From Mesocentrotus franciscanus (taxonomy: Eukaryota; Echinodermata; Echinoidea; Camarodonta; Strongylocentrotidae): a stretch of 64,000 bases of DNA. Where the stretch lies: the NCBI GenBank assembly GCA_037976565.1, contig CP137683.1:13969699-14033698 (forward strand). Reading direction: 5' to 3'. The translations under genes and the position numbers were made by a program. The notes under the pieces are model-generated. The model did not search any database and was not told the origin of the DNA. It saw only the letters and a program-made list of their open reading frames with translations. This document shows, one piece after another, positions 36,517 through 48,375 of the stretch; positions within the stretch are counted from its first letter, which is position 1, and each line of letters starts with the position of its first letter.

Positions 36517-37559
36517 AAAATACATATAACATTCCCCTTCCTCCGCTTTAAAAAATTAAAAAATTAAAAATAAACACATATATGTAACCGTGTGTGTGTA
36601 ACTATGTACATTCGTGTCAATCGTGTGTATGTGTAGGTATGTATAGATGTATATGTATGTACGTGTATGTATAAATATATACAAAGTTCAAGTATTGTTT
36701 ATTGACCACGATACGTCTTACCTCTTTAATTTACATTGCTGTTTATCTTTATACTATTAATATTCATATCCCGCATACTAAGAATCTTGCAATCTGATTG
36801 GTCTAAACAAGGTCACATGATCAATGATAGATATACCATCACTTCATGGCCGTGAGCTAGGGGTGTGATAGTACTTTTGTCACGATTGATAGTATTTTTG
36901 TGCTGCTGCCCCACTTGCCCATTGAATAAGCATAGCAAAGTAGGTTACGCGAAATGTCTGCTGGAGCTTAACTGTCTGCAGAATCAGATCGCCGCGAGCG
37001 AAAACCTAGTTCTTTTAATTATGTAAAATTCACTTTAAATAGACCTTATATTGCCGAAGTGGGATATAAAACAAATATTGACTTTGCAATATTAAGTCTA
37101 TTATATGATAGAAATACGACCATATACGAAATTAGTAAATCATTGATTGTGTTTTTACCATTATTATTAATCTCGATGTAAATTAGTATTGCAAAAAGCA
37201 TTATTTATTAATTCCCATGGTCACTGTCTCCCACGAGTTTGGATTTGGAATAGGGTTCAGTTGTCTGGATCATCTCGTGAGGAGGGGTTCAGTGGTAATC
37301 ATAAAAACATAAATAATGTATATTGTCTTATTTCATGTTGTATTTATCTAATTTTTTTCTTCTTTTTATTTGAAAAGAAAGGGGGAAAAGGAAAAGAAAA
37401 AGATTGTAAAAAGTATTACGAGTATATATTTTATGTTCATCCCTGTATTATGTTTCAGATGAGATGAGACATGTAGCAGTATGTTAATGTGTCATTCTGG
37501 TTATTGGTATCTTTACTCTTACACTCAATTATCTATGTTACACTATAATTGTGAAATAT

Positions 37560-37640
37560 GTTATCCAATGTATAACAAAATTGGGAATGATGATCTGTTT
37601 GGATTGAAATCAATAAAGTTTGAATTTGAATTTGAATTCC
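37560..37640 (+). mobile_element. LINE 3' tail, + strand
   Basis: gaaatcaataaagtttgaat is followed by TTGAAT units. It contains AATAAA and ends in a simple repeat. A similar antisense tail is at about 38276-38345. Confidence 0.4.
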
Positions 37641-37662
37641 ATCATCAGGCCAGGGCGACGAG

Positions 37663-37838
37663 CAGAGGTGGATCCAGCCGGCGACACCCTACCCCCTCCT
37701 CCTTGACCAAAAACAAAAGGTAAATTTGTTACCATCTTTTTTTCCCAGGGGGCGTCTTCTTTTTTTTTTTAAAGGTAAAATTTGCGTTACCATCTTTTTT
37801 TATACTTTTTTTTTAGCCACCCCTGGATCCGCCTCTGG
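37663..37838. mobile_element. Small inverted-repeat element
   Basis: cagaggtggatcca at the left faces tggatccgcctctg at the right, enclosing two gttaccatctttttt direct repeats. About 175 bp, non-coding. Confidence 0.5.
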
Positions 37839-40800
37839 CGACAAGGACGCCCCCTTCCATGAAGAAGAAAAAGTATTGTATATATCTTAGTTTCTCTAAG
37901 TCACTTATTATCGATTCGGCAATTCATCTGTAGCACATTTTTTACATAATTATATATTGCCCAGTTGTTCTGGCCAGGAGAAGAAAAAAAATGGAAAAAT
38001 TGCTTGGGATACAAACCAGTCTTTCGCAGACGCAGATATTTTCTGGCGTAGGCCTACGACACTTTCTGCGGAAAATACGGTTTCCATTTTCAAGACGGCT
38101 ATAAAGTCTCTAGCTTTATCACAATTATGGCCATTTTTTGTATTATAATGAAGGGGGGAAAATAACAGCAACGATATTTCTCATTTCCATATATTGCATA
38201 ACCTGGGGGCCATCGAGCAGACAGAGGGTCGTGCTCATAGTTATTATACCTCTGACAAGGGGTGGATGAATAAAGTACATGTTTATTCAATTCAATGTAG
38301 TTTATTAAAAATACAAAGTAGCAGTCCAGGGACAAATTGCACAATGTTCACAATGTAAAAATGGTCATACAATAGGATCATCGGATATACAGGAGTTAGA
38401 TGTACATAGTGAATTAGTGATTAAAAGGGGTGGGAGTAGCAGTTGGGTCAAATCATTCATATTATAAAATTTGAAGACACAGTAGTAATGCTGTTCTCTG
38501 TGCTGTATGACGGGTTACAGTCGCAAGCTGAAACGGATCATGCTCGTACTAGTTATCATACCTGTGACAAGGGGTAAGGAATCCCACCAAAAGGATACTT
38601 GAGAGAAAGAGAATGAGAAAAATACAGAAGATAAAGAGAAATACAGTATAATAGAGTATAATAGTGGCCTGGATACAATGAGAAAGAATTTACCAAAGAA
38701 TTACATTAAGAAACTGTCTAAAGAGAATAAATAAAGAAATACAACAGGGGAAAACTGTCAAAAGAGTCTGCCGATTAGAAATTCAAAGAGAGACGAAAAT
38801 ATTATTGACTCCTGATAACTATAGGGAAACAAAAGATCGTTTCCAAAAAAATATCAAAGAGAGAAATCAATGATGAGAGAAAAAATTCATGGCGAAATCT
38901 GTAAAGGGGAAGAGAAAGAAAAAAAATGAAATACACGAAGAAAATTACATAGAAAGAGAAGACGATGTAAAATGATTTTTTTTTTCTTAGAAAACAATAG
39001 GCCTAAATACATAATAGAAATTGAAAGGGAGAAGCATATAGATATACATACATATGTGCAGAAACTTAAATAAAAATTGTTGGGAAATATAAAAAGTCAA
39101 AAGAAGTTGAACAAAGTGGTATGTTATGAAAGATAGAAAGAGCTGAAGATGAAAGAAATGACCTAGAAATATTTTAAGAAAGATAGGAAAAATAGACAAT
39201 GAAGACACCACGGTTCTTTTTTCTTTTTTTTTTAATGTAATTATTATTTCCAACACATGAGGTGAATGAGCCGGCCTTTCAAGAAAAGTTGGAATTCAAA
39301 GGGGTCCACAAAATAATAACAATAAAAAACATTAACAAATTGATATTTGAAAACATGGGAACAAAGGGGGAAAACAACTAACCAAACAAGTAAACAATCA
39401 AACAATAGATAAATATAGTACACCATTGAAGATAGACATTGAAGAAAAAGAAAAAAAGGTTTGATAACCCTACAGTTCAATTCAGTGTGGGCTAAACAGT
39501 CAGGTGAGAATGTATTTCTAGTCCAAATGCACGAGACCGACATTTCACGAGACCAACAGCCCGCACTGGACTGAAAATGTTGCCCTCGGAGGCCCTATCC
39601 AACCACTCTTCAGAGGGTTCACTTTATAGTCTAAGAGATACTAGAGTAGTCTTTTAGCTCCATGAGTAGACAGAAGACGGTCCATAAACGTGTCTCTTTG
39701 ATTGGTCGGCCTCGTTGCCATCGATCTCGTGACCTATTTTAATAACGTATTTTTCTTATGTGTTTCTTTTTATTGTCGATCTCGCCTGGGCTGTCGGTCA
39801 AATGTACCTTTTGAAATTCTTTATTTTTTGTAAAACGTAGGCTTATTTCTTTATTTTGTTCGGTCTATTTGGATAATTAAAGCCTATCCCCCTATGGTCA
39901 CAATAAATGATAGACCTATAAATAAGTATATAGTCTGAATACATGTATATAAATTATAATGCAATGCCATGGAGCATGAAAATAAGTTAGAGATATGAAA
40001 AACAAGAAGAGTGCCTGTTTCAAGATGCAAAAAATAGTGTAAATGTAGGCCTACATGAACGAACACCTATAGGGATAATGGTCTAGGTTCGGGTTAGACT
40101 AAGATTTGCCGGGTTACGATTAGGGATAGCTATATAATGCTACCTAGAAATCTTTAGATTTAGCTTCATTGGTAAAGCGTCATTGGTTATACGAACGGTC
40201 TGGTCAATTTTTGTGTTGGGGTAATCTGAAGTTGTTTTCAAAACGTTTTCAATGGTAAACAGGGAAAATAAAAGGATCTCCATGGAAAAAAATCATAGCA
40301 AGTCTATATACAGTACAGGCAATCATATACATTTTGAGATATATCTCTATCAAAAAGAAGGAAAAAAAATCATATGCGCTATAAGCGCTAGCGCCATCTA
40401 ACGACTAATGGATAATATTGCTATGGCGTTTCGAGGGACGCAGAAAGAAATTACCTGACGTTGAAATGATCATTAAACTTAAGGATTATCTACTTCTGTT
40501 TCACATCCTTTCTTCATTTGGCGAGTCTGGGTAAGTTGTTCTGAAATTAATCCATGTTCGTGAGTATCGCTCTCGATCGTTTCTCGTAGCTTTTGTTGTA
40601 TGATTCAATATATTTGAACAAAAATAAACGAACAGAGACGAGAAGAATAGAATTAGAAAGGGGAAGAGCGGCCACACAACCGTATACAGTACGCGGTACG
40701 GTATGGTACGGTACCTTTAGTGCAGCCCGGCCCGTCCGTCCTGGCCCCACTGAATGTCCATGTACCGTGGCTTGAAAGTTGAAGCTTGGCCTTGGCCTTT

Positions 40801-41256
40801 GGGTTGTCCCTCGAAACCGCGTCATAAGTACAAGATCAACGACATCTCGACGCTGTCGCCGATTTGTCAGCTAAGAGTTTCACAAAACCGTCCTTGCCCA
40901 GACAGTGAAAACTTCCTGATCGAGCCGACAAGACTCAACTTCTCAATTCAAGAGACGTAGTCTATCTCTACTAACTCTAGACCTATACTATAAGTATAAT
41001 AATAATATAGATCTAGGCCCATACATGTAGTACTAAGACTTAGTAGTAGTAGTACTTAATTGTCGCGACTCCAAATCATATTCATCAGTTCATAATCATA
41101 ATTCATATCTTTTTAGAACGTAGGCTCGTACTAGTCGTAGCTTTAATAATACTAATAGTTTAACTTTTATGGCTTGGTGATAATAATATAAAATATGATA
41201 TTGTCTTGAATTGATAATGATATCACCAAGCTGGTCTATGCCCCTGCGTGAAGAGG

Positions 41257-42052
41257 TGGGTAAACAAACCCTAATTCCCTAATAAACTCATCCATAAAAT
41301 TATTCGCCGACGACTGCCTCATATTTCGAGATATAAAGACAACAGAAGATACAACCAAACTACAGAAAGATTTTGACACCTTGGACAAATGGACAGAAGA
41401 CTGGCAAATGAATTTCAACTCTAGGAAATGCCACACTATGAGGGTACACAGGAAGCGAGAACCAATCATCCACAGCTACAACTTAGGAGGGGATATCTTG
41501 CAAGCTGTACCTAGTCAAGCCTGTCTTGGAGTGGAAATTCATGAGCAACTCAGTTGGAAGCCTCATATCAACGCCGTTGCAGCGAAAGCAGGAAGAACCT
41601 TGGAATTCCTAAGAAGTAACATCAGCAAATACTCATCGCACATCAAACAACAGGCCTACATGTACATCTCCCTGGTACGATCCCAACTGGAATACGCCTC
41701 CGTCGTCTGGGACCCATACAGACAAAACCAGATTGACCAGCTTGAGAAAATCCAAAGAAGGGCAGTAGGCTTCATATGCGGAAACTACCAACGAGATGCC
41801 AGCGTCACCAAAATGAGAGAAGATCTACATGTAGCACTACCACCCCTAAAGCCGTCAATTACCTAGTCGCAGAACCAATTCCAGACTACATCCAACCAAG
41901 ACTCCGTTCAACACGTCAGCAACACTGACACAGACAGCTACATGTACAGGCAAAGTTTCTTCCCAAGAACACTCCTGGACTGGGATGAGCTCCCTACCAA
42001 CTTCATTGAACTGCCATCTGTGGAGCAGTTCAAGGGAGCCATCAGTGCCTAA
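41257..42052 (+). mobile_element. CR1/Jockey-like LINE fragment (RT C-terminal part)
   Basis: The open frame begins NSSIKLFADDCLIFR. FADD is the reverse transcriptase catalytic box (usually YADD or FADD). It continues through WQMNFNSRKCHTMRV, CLGVEIHEQLSWKPHI, YASVVWDPYRQNQIDQLEKI and RRAVGFI, all landmarks of the thumb and C-terminal region of this class. After a stop at 41864 another frame gives SFFPRTLLDWDELP and EQFKGAISA to TAA at 42050, the usual end, so a frameshift separates them. The 5' nine tenths of the element is missing. Confidence 0.85.
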
Positions 42053-42469
42053 ATCATAGGAGTAATTGTTTTACTCGCACAACTTGTATACATACGCACG
42101 CTGCACTAATCAATCGTGACCACTATGAGAGACACCACACCACAATTTCCTCATTTAGTTGCTGAAAAGGCTTTCGATGAGTACTGGCATAGAAGTACAT
42201 GTAGAAGTGTTCAAATTATGCAAGGAAACCCGTTTACCTTCTAGACTTCACTGTCAGACACTATTGAGTGACTGACTGACATCTTATTTCCTTTGTTAGT
42301 AATACTAATAACATACCGTACATAATAAAATGAGCTGTAACACTAACAGGTACATGAGCATTTGTCTACATCAATAAGGCCAAAACTATACTGATTGAAT
42401 CTTTGTGCAGCACAAACGTACGACCATTCGGTAAAAGGGTCTGAAAATCAGACTATTACTTACATGTAG

Positions 42470-42665
42470 GTGATTGCAATCACTTACAGCTGTAAGTGGA
42501 TTCGACAACTAATGGTCGTTATTTTCCTACTAAAAGCCGTTTTTAAGCCCTTTCGGTTTGAGGGAAGTTCTAAATTAGTGTTGTCTTTCAAATGCCGTTG
42601 GAATTTAACCTTTTCATTTTTTGGGCCTGCAAATGGGACATACTTAGTACACTGTACCTTTAAAG
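42470..42665 (-). repeat. Uninterrupted copy of the repeat hit by the solo LTR
   Basis: On the - strand it reads ctttaaaggtacagtgta, then atgtcccatttgcaggccc, then gaaaaggttaaattcca. The same order flanks the LTR at 32324-32335 and 32733-32800. Confidence 0.65.
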
Positions 42666-43255
42666 GGCAATCCAACACTTGCAATAAGTTGATTTGTATG
42701 AAAGCAGAAAAAATAACAGAAATGGAATGGTAAAAGTTTGAGATGAATCGGATTAATAGTAAGGAATAGTTATGAATGTTTGAAATATGAGTTCACTAAG
42801 TCTATGCAAATCTCAAATTGGTAGTTCGGTCAGTGGATTGTGACGTAGGACTTGGATAAATCTCCCATTTGCCGTGTACTAAAATATAATTAATTTCTGT
42901 TTTTCTTGTAAGTTCCTTCTCCCTTGGGTCACTACTCAAAATATATTACAGATAGCATATATACATGTATATTATTATTCTCTAAAAAGAATGGACACTC
43001 CTGAGCAATGAATTTTATGTTAAAACAGATGGGAAAGTAGTCCGGCACTACACGTACATCACATTGACATTACCGCGTCAGCCAATTTGAAGTGCCCATA
43101 CTTACATGTATAGTGATTACAACTTTCAAATATTCATAACTTTCTTAAATTTAGTCAGATTTAATTGAATCTTTCATCGGTTTCCAGGTTTGCTTCTCTG
43201 ATGTTTCTGCTTTCTTTTAGAGTAGTTGTCTATTTGGGTTGGATTTCCCTTTAAA
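42659..43255. mobile_element. MITE-like repeat family 2, complete copy
   Basis: ctttaaagggcaatccaac at the left faces gttggatttccctttaaag at the right about 560 bp away. The body matches 27385-27640 and 49403-50300. Non-coding. Confidence 0.7.
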
Positions 43256-45179
43256 GATAAGCTTGAGTTCTGGTAATGATAGAAAATAAATTCTCACAGA
43301 ATCCAACAAAACTTGCCCTGAAACAATAATAATAATAATAATAATTGATTCTTATTGAGCGCTAGTACAGAAAAACTGATCAGACTTAGAGCTCTTTTAC
43401 ATTCTGAATGTTCAGGATTACAAATATATGACATGTGCCAAACGATTTTGGTAGAAAATGTATAGGGGCTGAGTAATGAGCATAGAAAGATAAAATAAAA
43501 TAAATCAAGGTACTGTAAGTACTGTACATGTACATGTAGGCCAGACACCATACATTGCTCAACACAGGTCCCGAAGCCCAACTACCTTTGTGCACATGAG
43601 AGTTGTAGTTTTTATTGAAAATGATTTCCAGCAAGTCTTTGTGACGTTGTTTTTATTTTACTGGTTCAAAAAATCAATCTACTGCAGGCTAAACAATCCA
43701 GAATGAATTATAGCCAATGTTCTGCCGATATATGATGCCCATACCAGTCTTAACTTCCACGTGTTCCTGATGAGAATTAGTGGTGGTGCAATTTACATTA
43801 CAAAATCGCTGACCTCTTTATACGAGAGTTCATGATGTTGGTTCCAGCTGAAATGTGAAGACACGCAGCTTACACATAAGAAGCTGTTTTTGCGTTGCCA
43901 ATTTGATACTTACTTTACGATAACAGCGATTAGTGTAAAAAGGCGCGCATGCAGGGAGCTCGCTAAATTCAACAAATGAAACAATGCAATGAACAATGAA
44001 CGATCATAGAGATCTACAACTGTATGTGAACGATGGACGATCGAGTACGCAGGCATGCTTGTACAACAACATGACACAGCACATGGCGCGCGCTATTTCT
44101 CCAAACCGGAAATTAGCCTGGGAAGGTCCGATCTGTACAGTATGGGTTTCAAAACAGCTTAGCGTTTATCATCTCTCAGATTCTGGCTCATTCTCACATT
44201 CAAAATGCACCTTTTTTCGGCGTTTCAAAACTTTCAATATACCCATATCTAAAGATGTTTGAAAACAGGCTTGCATTTACCACCATGAAAATTGGCCTGA
44301 AACACGTTTGATAACGCTGATTCTATGCTAAAAACAGTGAGATAAACGCACCCTTAGTCACATGCACTGTACACTGTTTGTACATGGAACACAACCCTTC
44401 ATAGCATCAGCTCCTGCTCTGTGATATTTTCTACCCTTTAATGATAAAGAATCTTCTCTTTATAATTTTAAGAAACCCTGAAGAACCATCTTTTCTTGCA
44501 GTAGTTTCACATTTGTCTATATTATGTTTATGTTTTCCAGTTTTATAATGAGAATGTCATGTAAAGCGCATAGAGACTTTAAATTGTAATTAGCAAGCGC
44601 TAAACAAATACAAAAAAGAGGGAAAAGGGAGAGAAAATGCCCACGAAGTGCTGCCCCTAAGAAGATTATAAAGGTTCACAATTTGTGTAATATATCATAC
44701 ATGTCTTTTTACTGACTGACTCTTCAGGTTATTATCTAATTAATGAATTTGTAATCAGCACTTGATTTTTGTAAAGTAGAATCTCCTATTGTGTAATGGC
44801 TATATTACTGTATGCTAAAGGGCTAATGTACATAGAAACACAGATTGAACTGGGACTCTGGGAGTAGGGCTTCAAAATACACATTACACGGTTGCCATAG
44901 AGACACATGTAAACATTCTGGCATCCTGAGTCGCTAAAAGCTGGTCAGGGTTGAGTTGATCGATGGCATAAACCCATATTGGCTGGTAAAAGCATTTGGA
45001 ATTATTCATCCTTCAGAAAATATTAAAAGTAGTAAGATACATCATTTCGATTGTACATGTACCGGTATGTACAGTGTATGTACAGTATATACTACATATA
45101 AACATGTCTCCTTATACATTGTATATCCTTGTGCAGTACATCCATCTTTCCTTTCTATTCCTCTCATTGTCATTCTGTC

Positions 45180-45339
45180 CATCTCTTCTTTCTTTTTTTT
45201 TTTCTTCTTTTTTTCTTCTTTCTCTCTCTCTTTCTTTCTCATTCTTTTGTCTTTGTCTTTCTTTTGCCTTCGTTCTTATTTCTCTCTCTTTCTCTCTCTG
45301 TCTTTCTATCTGTCTTTGCCCTCTCTCTCTCTCTCCCAT

Positions 45340-45374
<35 letters not shown>

Positions 45375-45440
45375 ATCTCTCTTTCTCATTGCCGACATAA
45401 AACATTTGCCTTTGATCTCTCTCTTTTCTTGCAGAGCTAT
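45180..45440. repeat. Impure CT-rich tract
   Basis: About 260 bp of nearly pure pyrimidine on the + strand (CT, CTT and TTTC units). Several overlapping reading frames (Ser/Leu/Phe-rich, Arg/Glu-rich on the other strand) are artefacts. Confidence 0.85.
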
Positions 45441-46624
45441 TTCTTTCTCTCTCACTCTTCAAACATGTACAGTACATGTAGATGTACATGTACATGTACC
45501 TGTATATGTTGCTTTGGATCAGCAAACATGTTTATCTTGATCTTTTCACTCTTCATTGTTTCTTTCTTTTTCCTTTAAAAAAAAGAAGAATTTTGTGTAC
45601 TACATGTACATACATGTACATGTACATCATAAATGTGTACATGATTTGTTTCCAACTTAGAAACTATTATGACTCAAGTTTGGAGGATGCACTGTGCACT
45701 TTTGCCAAAGTCCAAATCTATCTTAAAGATATATCCTGGAAACTTTCCATCATTTGTCACCCACAAAGCATGACATAATTGACATTTATAGAATTTCAAA
45801 TGACCTTTACTATTTGTTCACTCGAGCTGCAATATACAGGTGCACATGTGTATGTACGCTTGCTTGGCTCTGATGTGCCTGGTATTTGTGCCAAACATTA
45901 TACGGCCTACTATTATCTGTGAGTGAATATGTTTTATTGATTGTTTGATGCCTCAGGAAACGAGCTGTGGAGGGATTGCGTAATTCTATAAATAGACTAC
46001 AATGTAGTGATTGCGAATGCTCCAGATACAAAAATTTTCCACTGCCTGGTATGGGGGATTCTTTAGTAAAACTAATATTTGTCAAACCAGTGGCAGTCAG
46101 TGAACACACCAAATACAATATTTTTCCGCTGCCTCATAATGTATCTTGGAAATTTCAAAAAGCTTGTATAGCACTGTTCAACATTAGAAACTTCTACAGA
46201 ATACACATAAACAAGCAATGCTACTGAATGATACAGCTTAATTTGCTTCTAAAGCTCATGCAGGTATCAGATGGACCTGGCTTAATTACAAGCATTGTTT
46301 TGCATGAGGAGCAGGAGACATAATTAGAAGAAGAAGATGATCAGAAATTGTGAGAAATTTCGGCATTAATTGTAAGATATTGGAAAAATGTTGGATTTCA
46401 AGAGCGTAAATGTTGTTCATCTACATGTAATGTACATAGTTTCTGGAATTCATGTGTTTATAATGGGAAGCCAGTGGATTATATCAAGAATGGATTTGAA
46501 ATGGTCTTGTGATTTTGCTCTAACAATAATATAATGCTGAACTTTTTAAATGTACATACAGGGTGTATGTATGTTTGAGGGAGCATGTGTACAAACCCAT
46601 TTCAGTGGTAATGCATTTAACGCA

Positions 46625-47215
46625 AGGTCTGAATGAGAAGACTACATGTATATACAGTATTGAATCTTTAGTTGTTCCTGCCAGATGCTGGCAAATTCAG
46701 GCTTGCTCAAGTTGAAATTTTGATACATGTTTTAATTAGGTCCGTGTCTGGAGCGTCGAGACTAGCTCAATGATACCTTGTACAATGTACATGTACATGC
46801 ACATATTACAGGATCTGAATGAGAAGACTACATGTACTGTATACATACATGTACATATACAGCTTTCCATAGGCCCTGCATCTTTAACCGCTTCTGACAG
46901 AGACTGACAACTTCAGGCTTACATGTAGCTCGAGTTGCAAGTTTGATGTTTTAATTCGGTCTGTGTCTGGAGACTAGATCAAAGACAATGTACATGTACA
47001 TGTACATGTAACCCTTGCCAGTCCTGGGGCCTATTACAGGGTCTGAATGAAAAGGCTATGCACCACATTCCATAGGCCCTGTATCTTTATACCTGCTTCT
47101 GACCATGCAGGGAGGTCCCTGTTCTGACAGAGACTGGCAAATTGAGGCTTAATTAGCTCAAAATGAAATCACATGTTTTAATAAAGTTTGTGTGTGGAGA
47201 CTAGATACTGTAAGA
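46625..47215. repeat. Diverged tandem repeat, about 3 units of 185-225 bp
   Basis: Units begin ctgaatgagaag near 46630, 46815 and 47040. Each continues with a ggcaaattcaggctt-like segment, ttttaatt, gtgtctggagactag and ACATGT-rich spacers. Spacers differ in length. Confidence 0.6.
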
Positions 47216-47558
47216 GACACTGGGTGTACTGTACATGCAATTCTCACTTTGCCTTATGATCATTTTATGCTTCAAATGTTGCCTTAATTGTACTTCTTTC
47301 CGACTTCATTTTAGCTAAAGAACGTGAGAGAGTGAGCATCTCACTTGCATTATGTGTCCATACCTGTTGTTAATATATGTATTTTTTTTTCTTATTTTTT
47401 ATTTTGTAATACCTGTCATCACATACATGTACATGTACATGAAGCTGCACCTTTTATCGAATCATGTAGAATAAATGAAAATTCAAACTGCTTGTAAATA
47501 TTCTAGCTGCTTGTGGCTATATGTCTTCAATCCAGTTTTGTTGTTTCTCTGTTAATAG

Positions 47559-47637
47559 GTACCTACAGCTTTGTAATTGCTGGTTCCCATGCCACTGAAA
47601 ACGAGCTTCTGAAGTAGGTCGAACCCAATCAACTAGG
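47559..47637 (+). other. Possible 5' UTR exon of the kelch gene
   Basis: Acceptor ctgttaatag and donor aactaggtgaga bracket 79 nt with no open frame. It lies upstream of the first coding exon on the same strand. This is only a splice-signal match. Confidence 0.2.
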
Positions 47638-47876
47638 TGAGAGAATAATGGCTAGAGAGTTCTGTATTGTTAGGCATCTGGAAGTACATGTACAGTGATC
47701 TGAAGTGCAAACACTGCCCTTTGGAAGTTCGATCAGCACAGGTACATGTAAGTTGTCTCGGTCTTTCATATCTCAAAACGTTAACGAAAAATATATATGT
47801 ATTGAGTTGTATCTGTTCACTGCACCAAAATGTAATGCTTGTTGGTTCACAATGCTCATTGAACGGATTTATCTAT

Positions 47877-48049
47877 ATCTCTCTCTTTCCCCATTTTCCG
47901 TCTTTCTTTCTTCCATACTCTCCCTCTCTCCCCCTCTCTCTCTCTCTCTCTCTCCCTCTCCCTCTCTCTCCCTCTCTTCTTCTCTTCTGTCTGTCTCTCT
48001 CTTCTCTGTCTCTCTTTCTATCTCTGTCTCTCTCTCTCTCTCCCTCTCT

Positions 48050-48137
<88 letters not shown>
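47877..48137. repeat. Long CT tract upstream of the kelch start codon
   Basis: Pyrimidine-only sequence on the + strand, with a perfect CT run of roughly 85 bp at about 48052-48137. It ends some 240 bp before the ATG at 48376. Mirror-symmetric CT runs can form triplex DNA and can act as GAGA-type sites; no function is shown here. Confidence 0.9.
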
Positions 48138-48140
<3 letters not shown>

Positions 48141-48375
48141 CTCCCCCTCCTTTTTCTATCTATGTATACATGTAGGTCTGTGTTATTATCTCTTAGGTCA
48201 GAGCTAGGGAGTGGTATAGGTATAAAAAATGATGAGGTAATGAATGTCACTGACCTTCCCTCCAAAAGAGTTATTTTCATGTAAAACTGATGCTTCCATT
48301 TTGCTTCTTTTCCTTATTTTTTTTCTTATAATTCCAGGATGGGTAGATCAGAGGTAGTGAGTGATAGGTAATAGA

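Larger units (their letters stand above)
32737..48375. other. Repeat-rich region upstream of the kelch gene
   Basis: No gene is supported in this stretch. It contains the elements listed individually. 38350-41256 holds mostly AT-rich sequence without a recognisable gene, apart from a short GC-richer patch at about 40640-40900. 43260-45180 and 45600-46620 show only scattered repeat tails (aagcgct-type SINE ends near 44560) and ACATGT-rich sequence. Confidence 0.5.

Noticed and set aside
40381..40960. GC-richer patch with a possible donor (ctgggtaagt) as a promoter and first exon
   Set aside because: No frame, start motif or downstream exon could be linked to it.
44956..45578. Ser/Leu/Phe-rich open frames
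   Set aside because: They run through the CT tract; overlapping frames on both strands show the same low-complexity effect.
47667..48284. Ser/Leu-rich frame of 205 codons and Arg/Glu frames on the other strand
   Set aside because: Products of the CT repeat, with no splice or start context.
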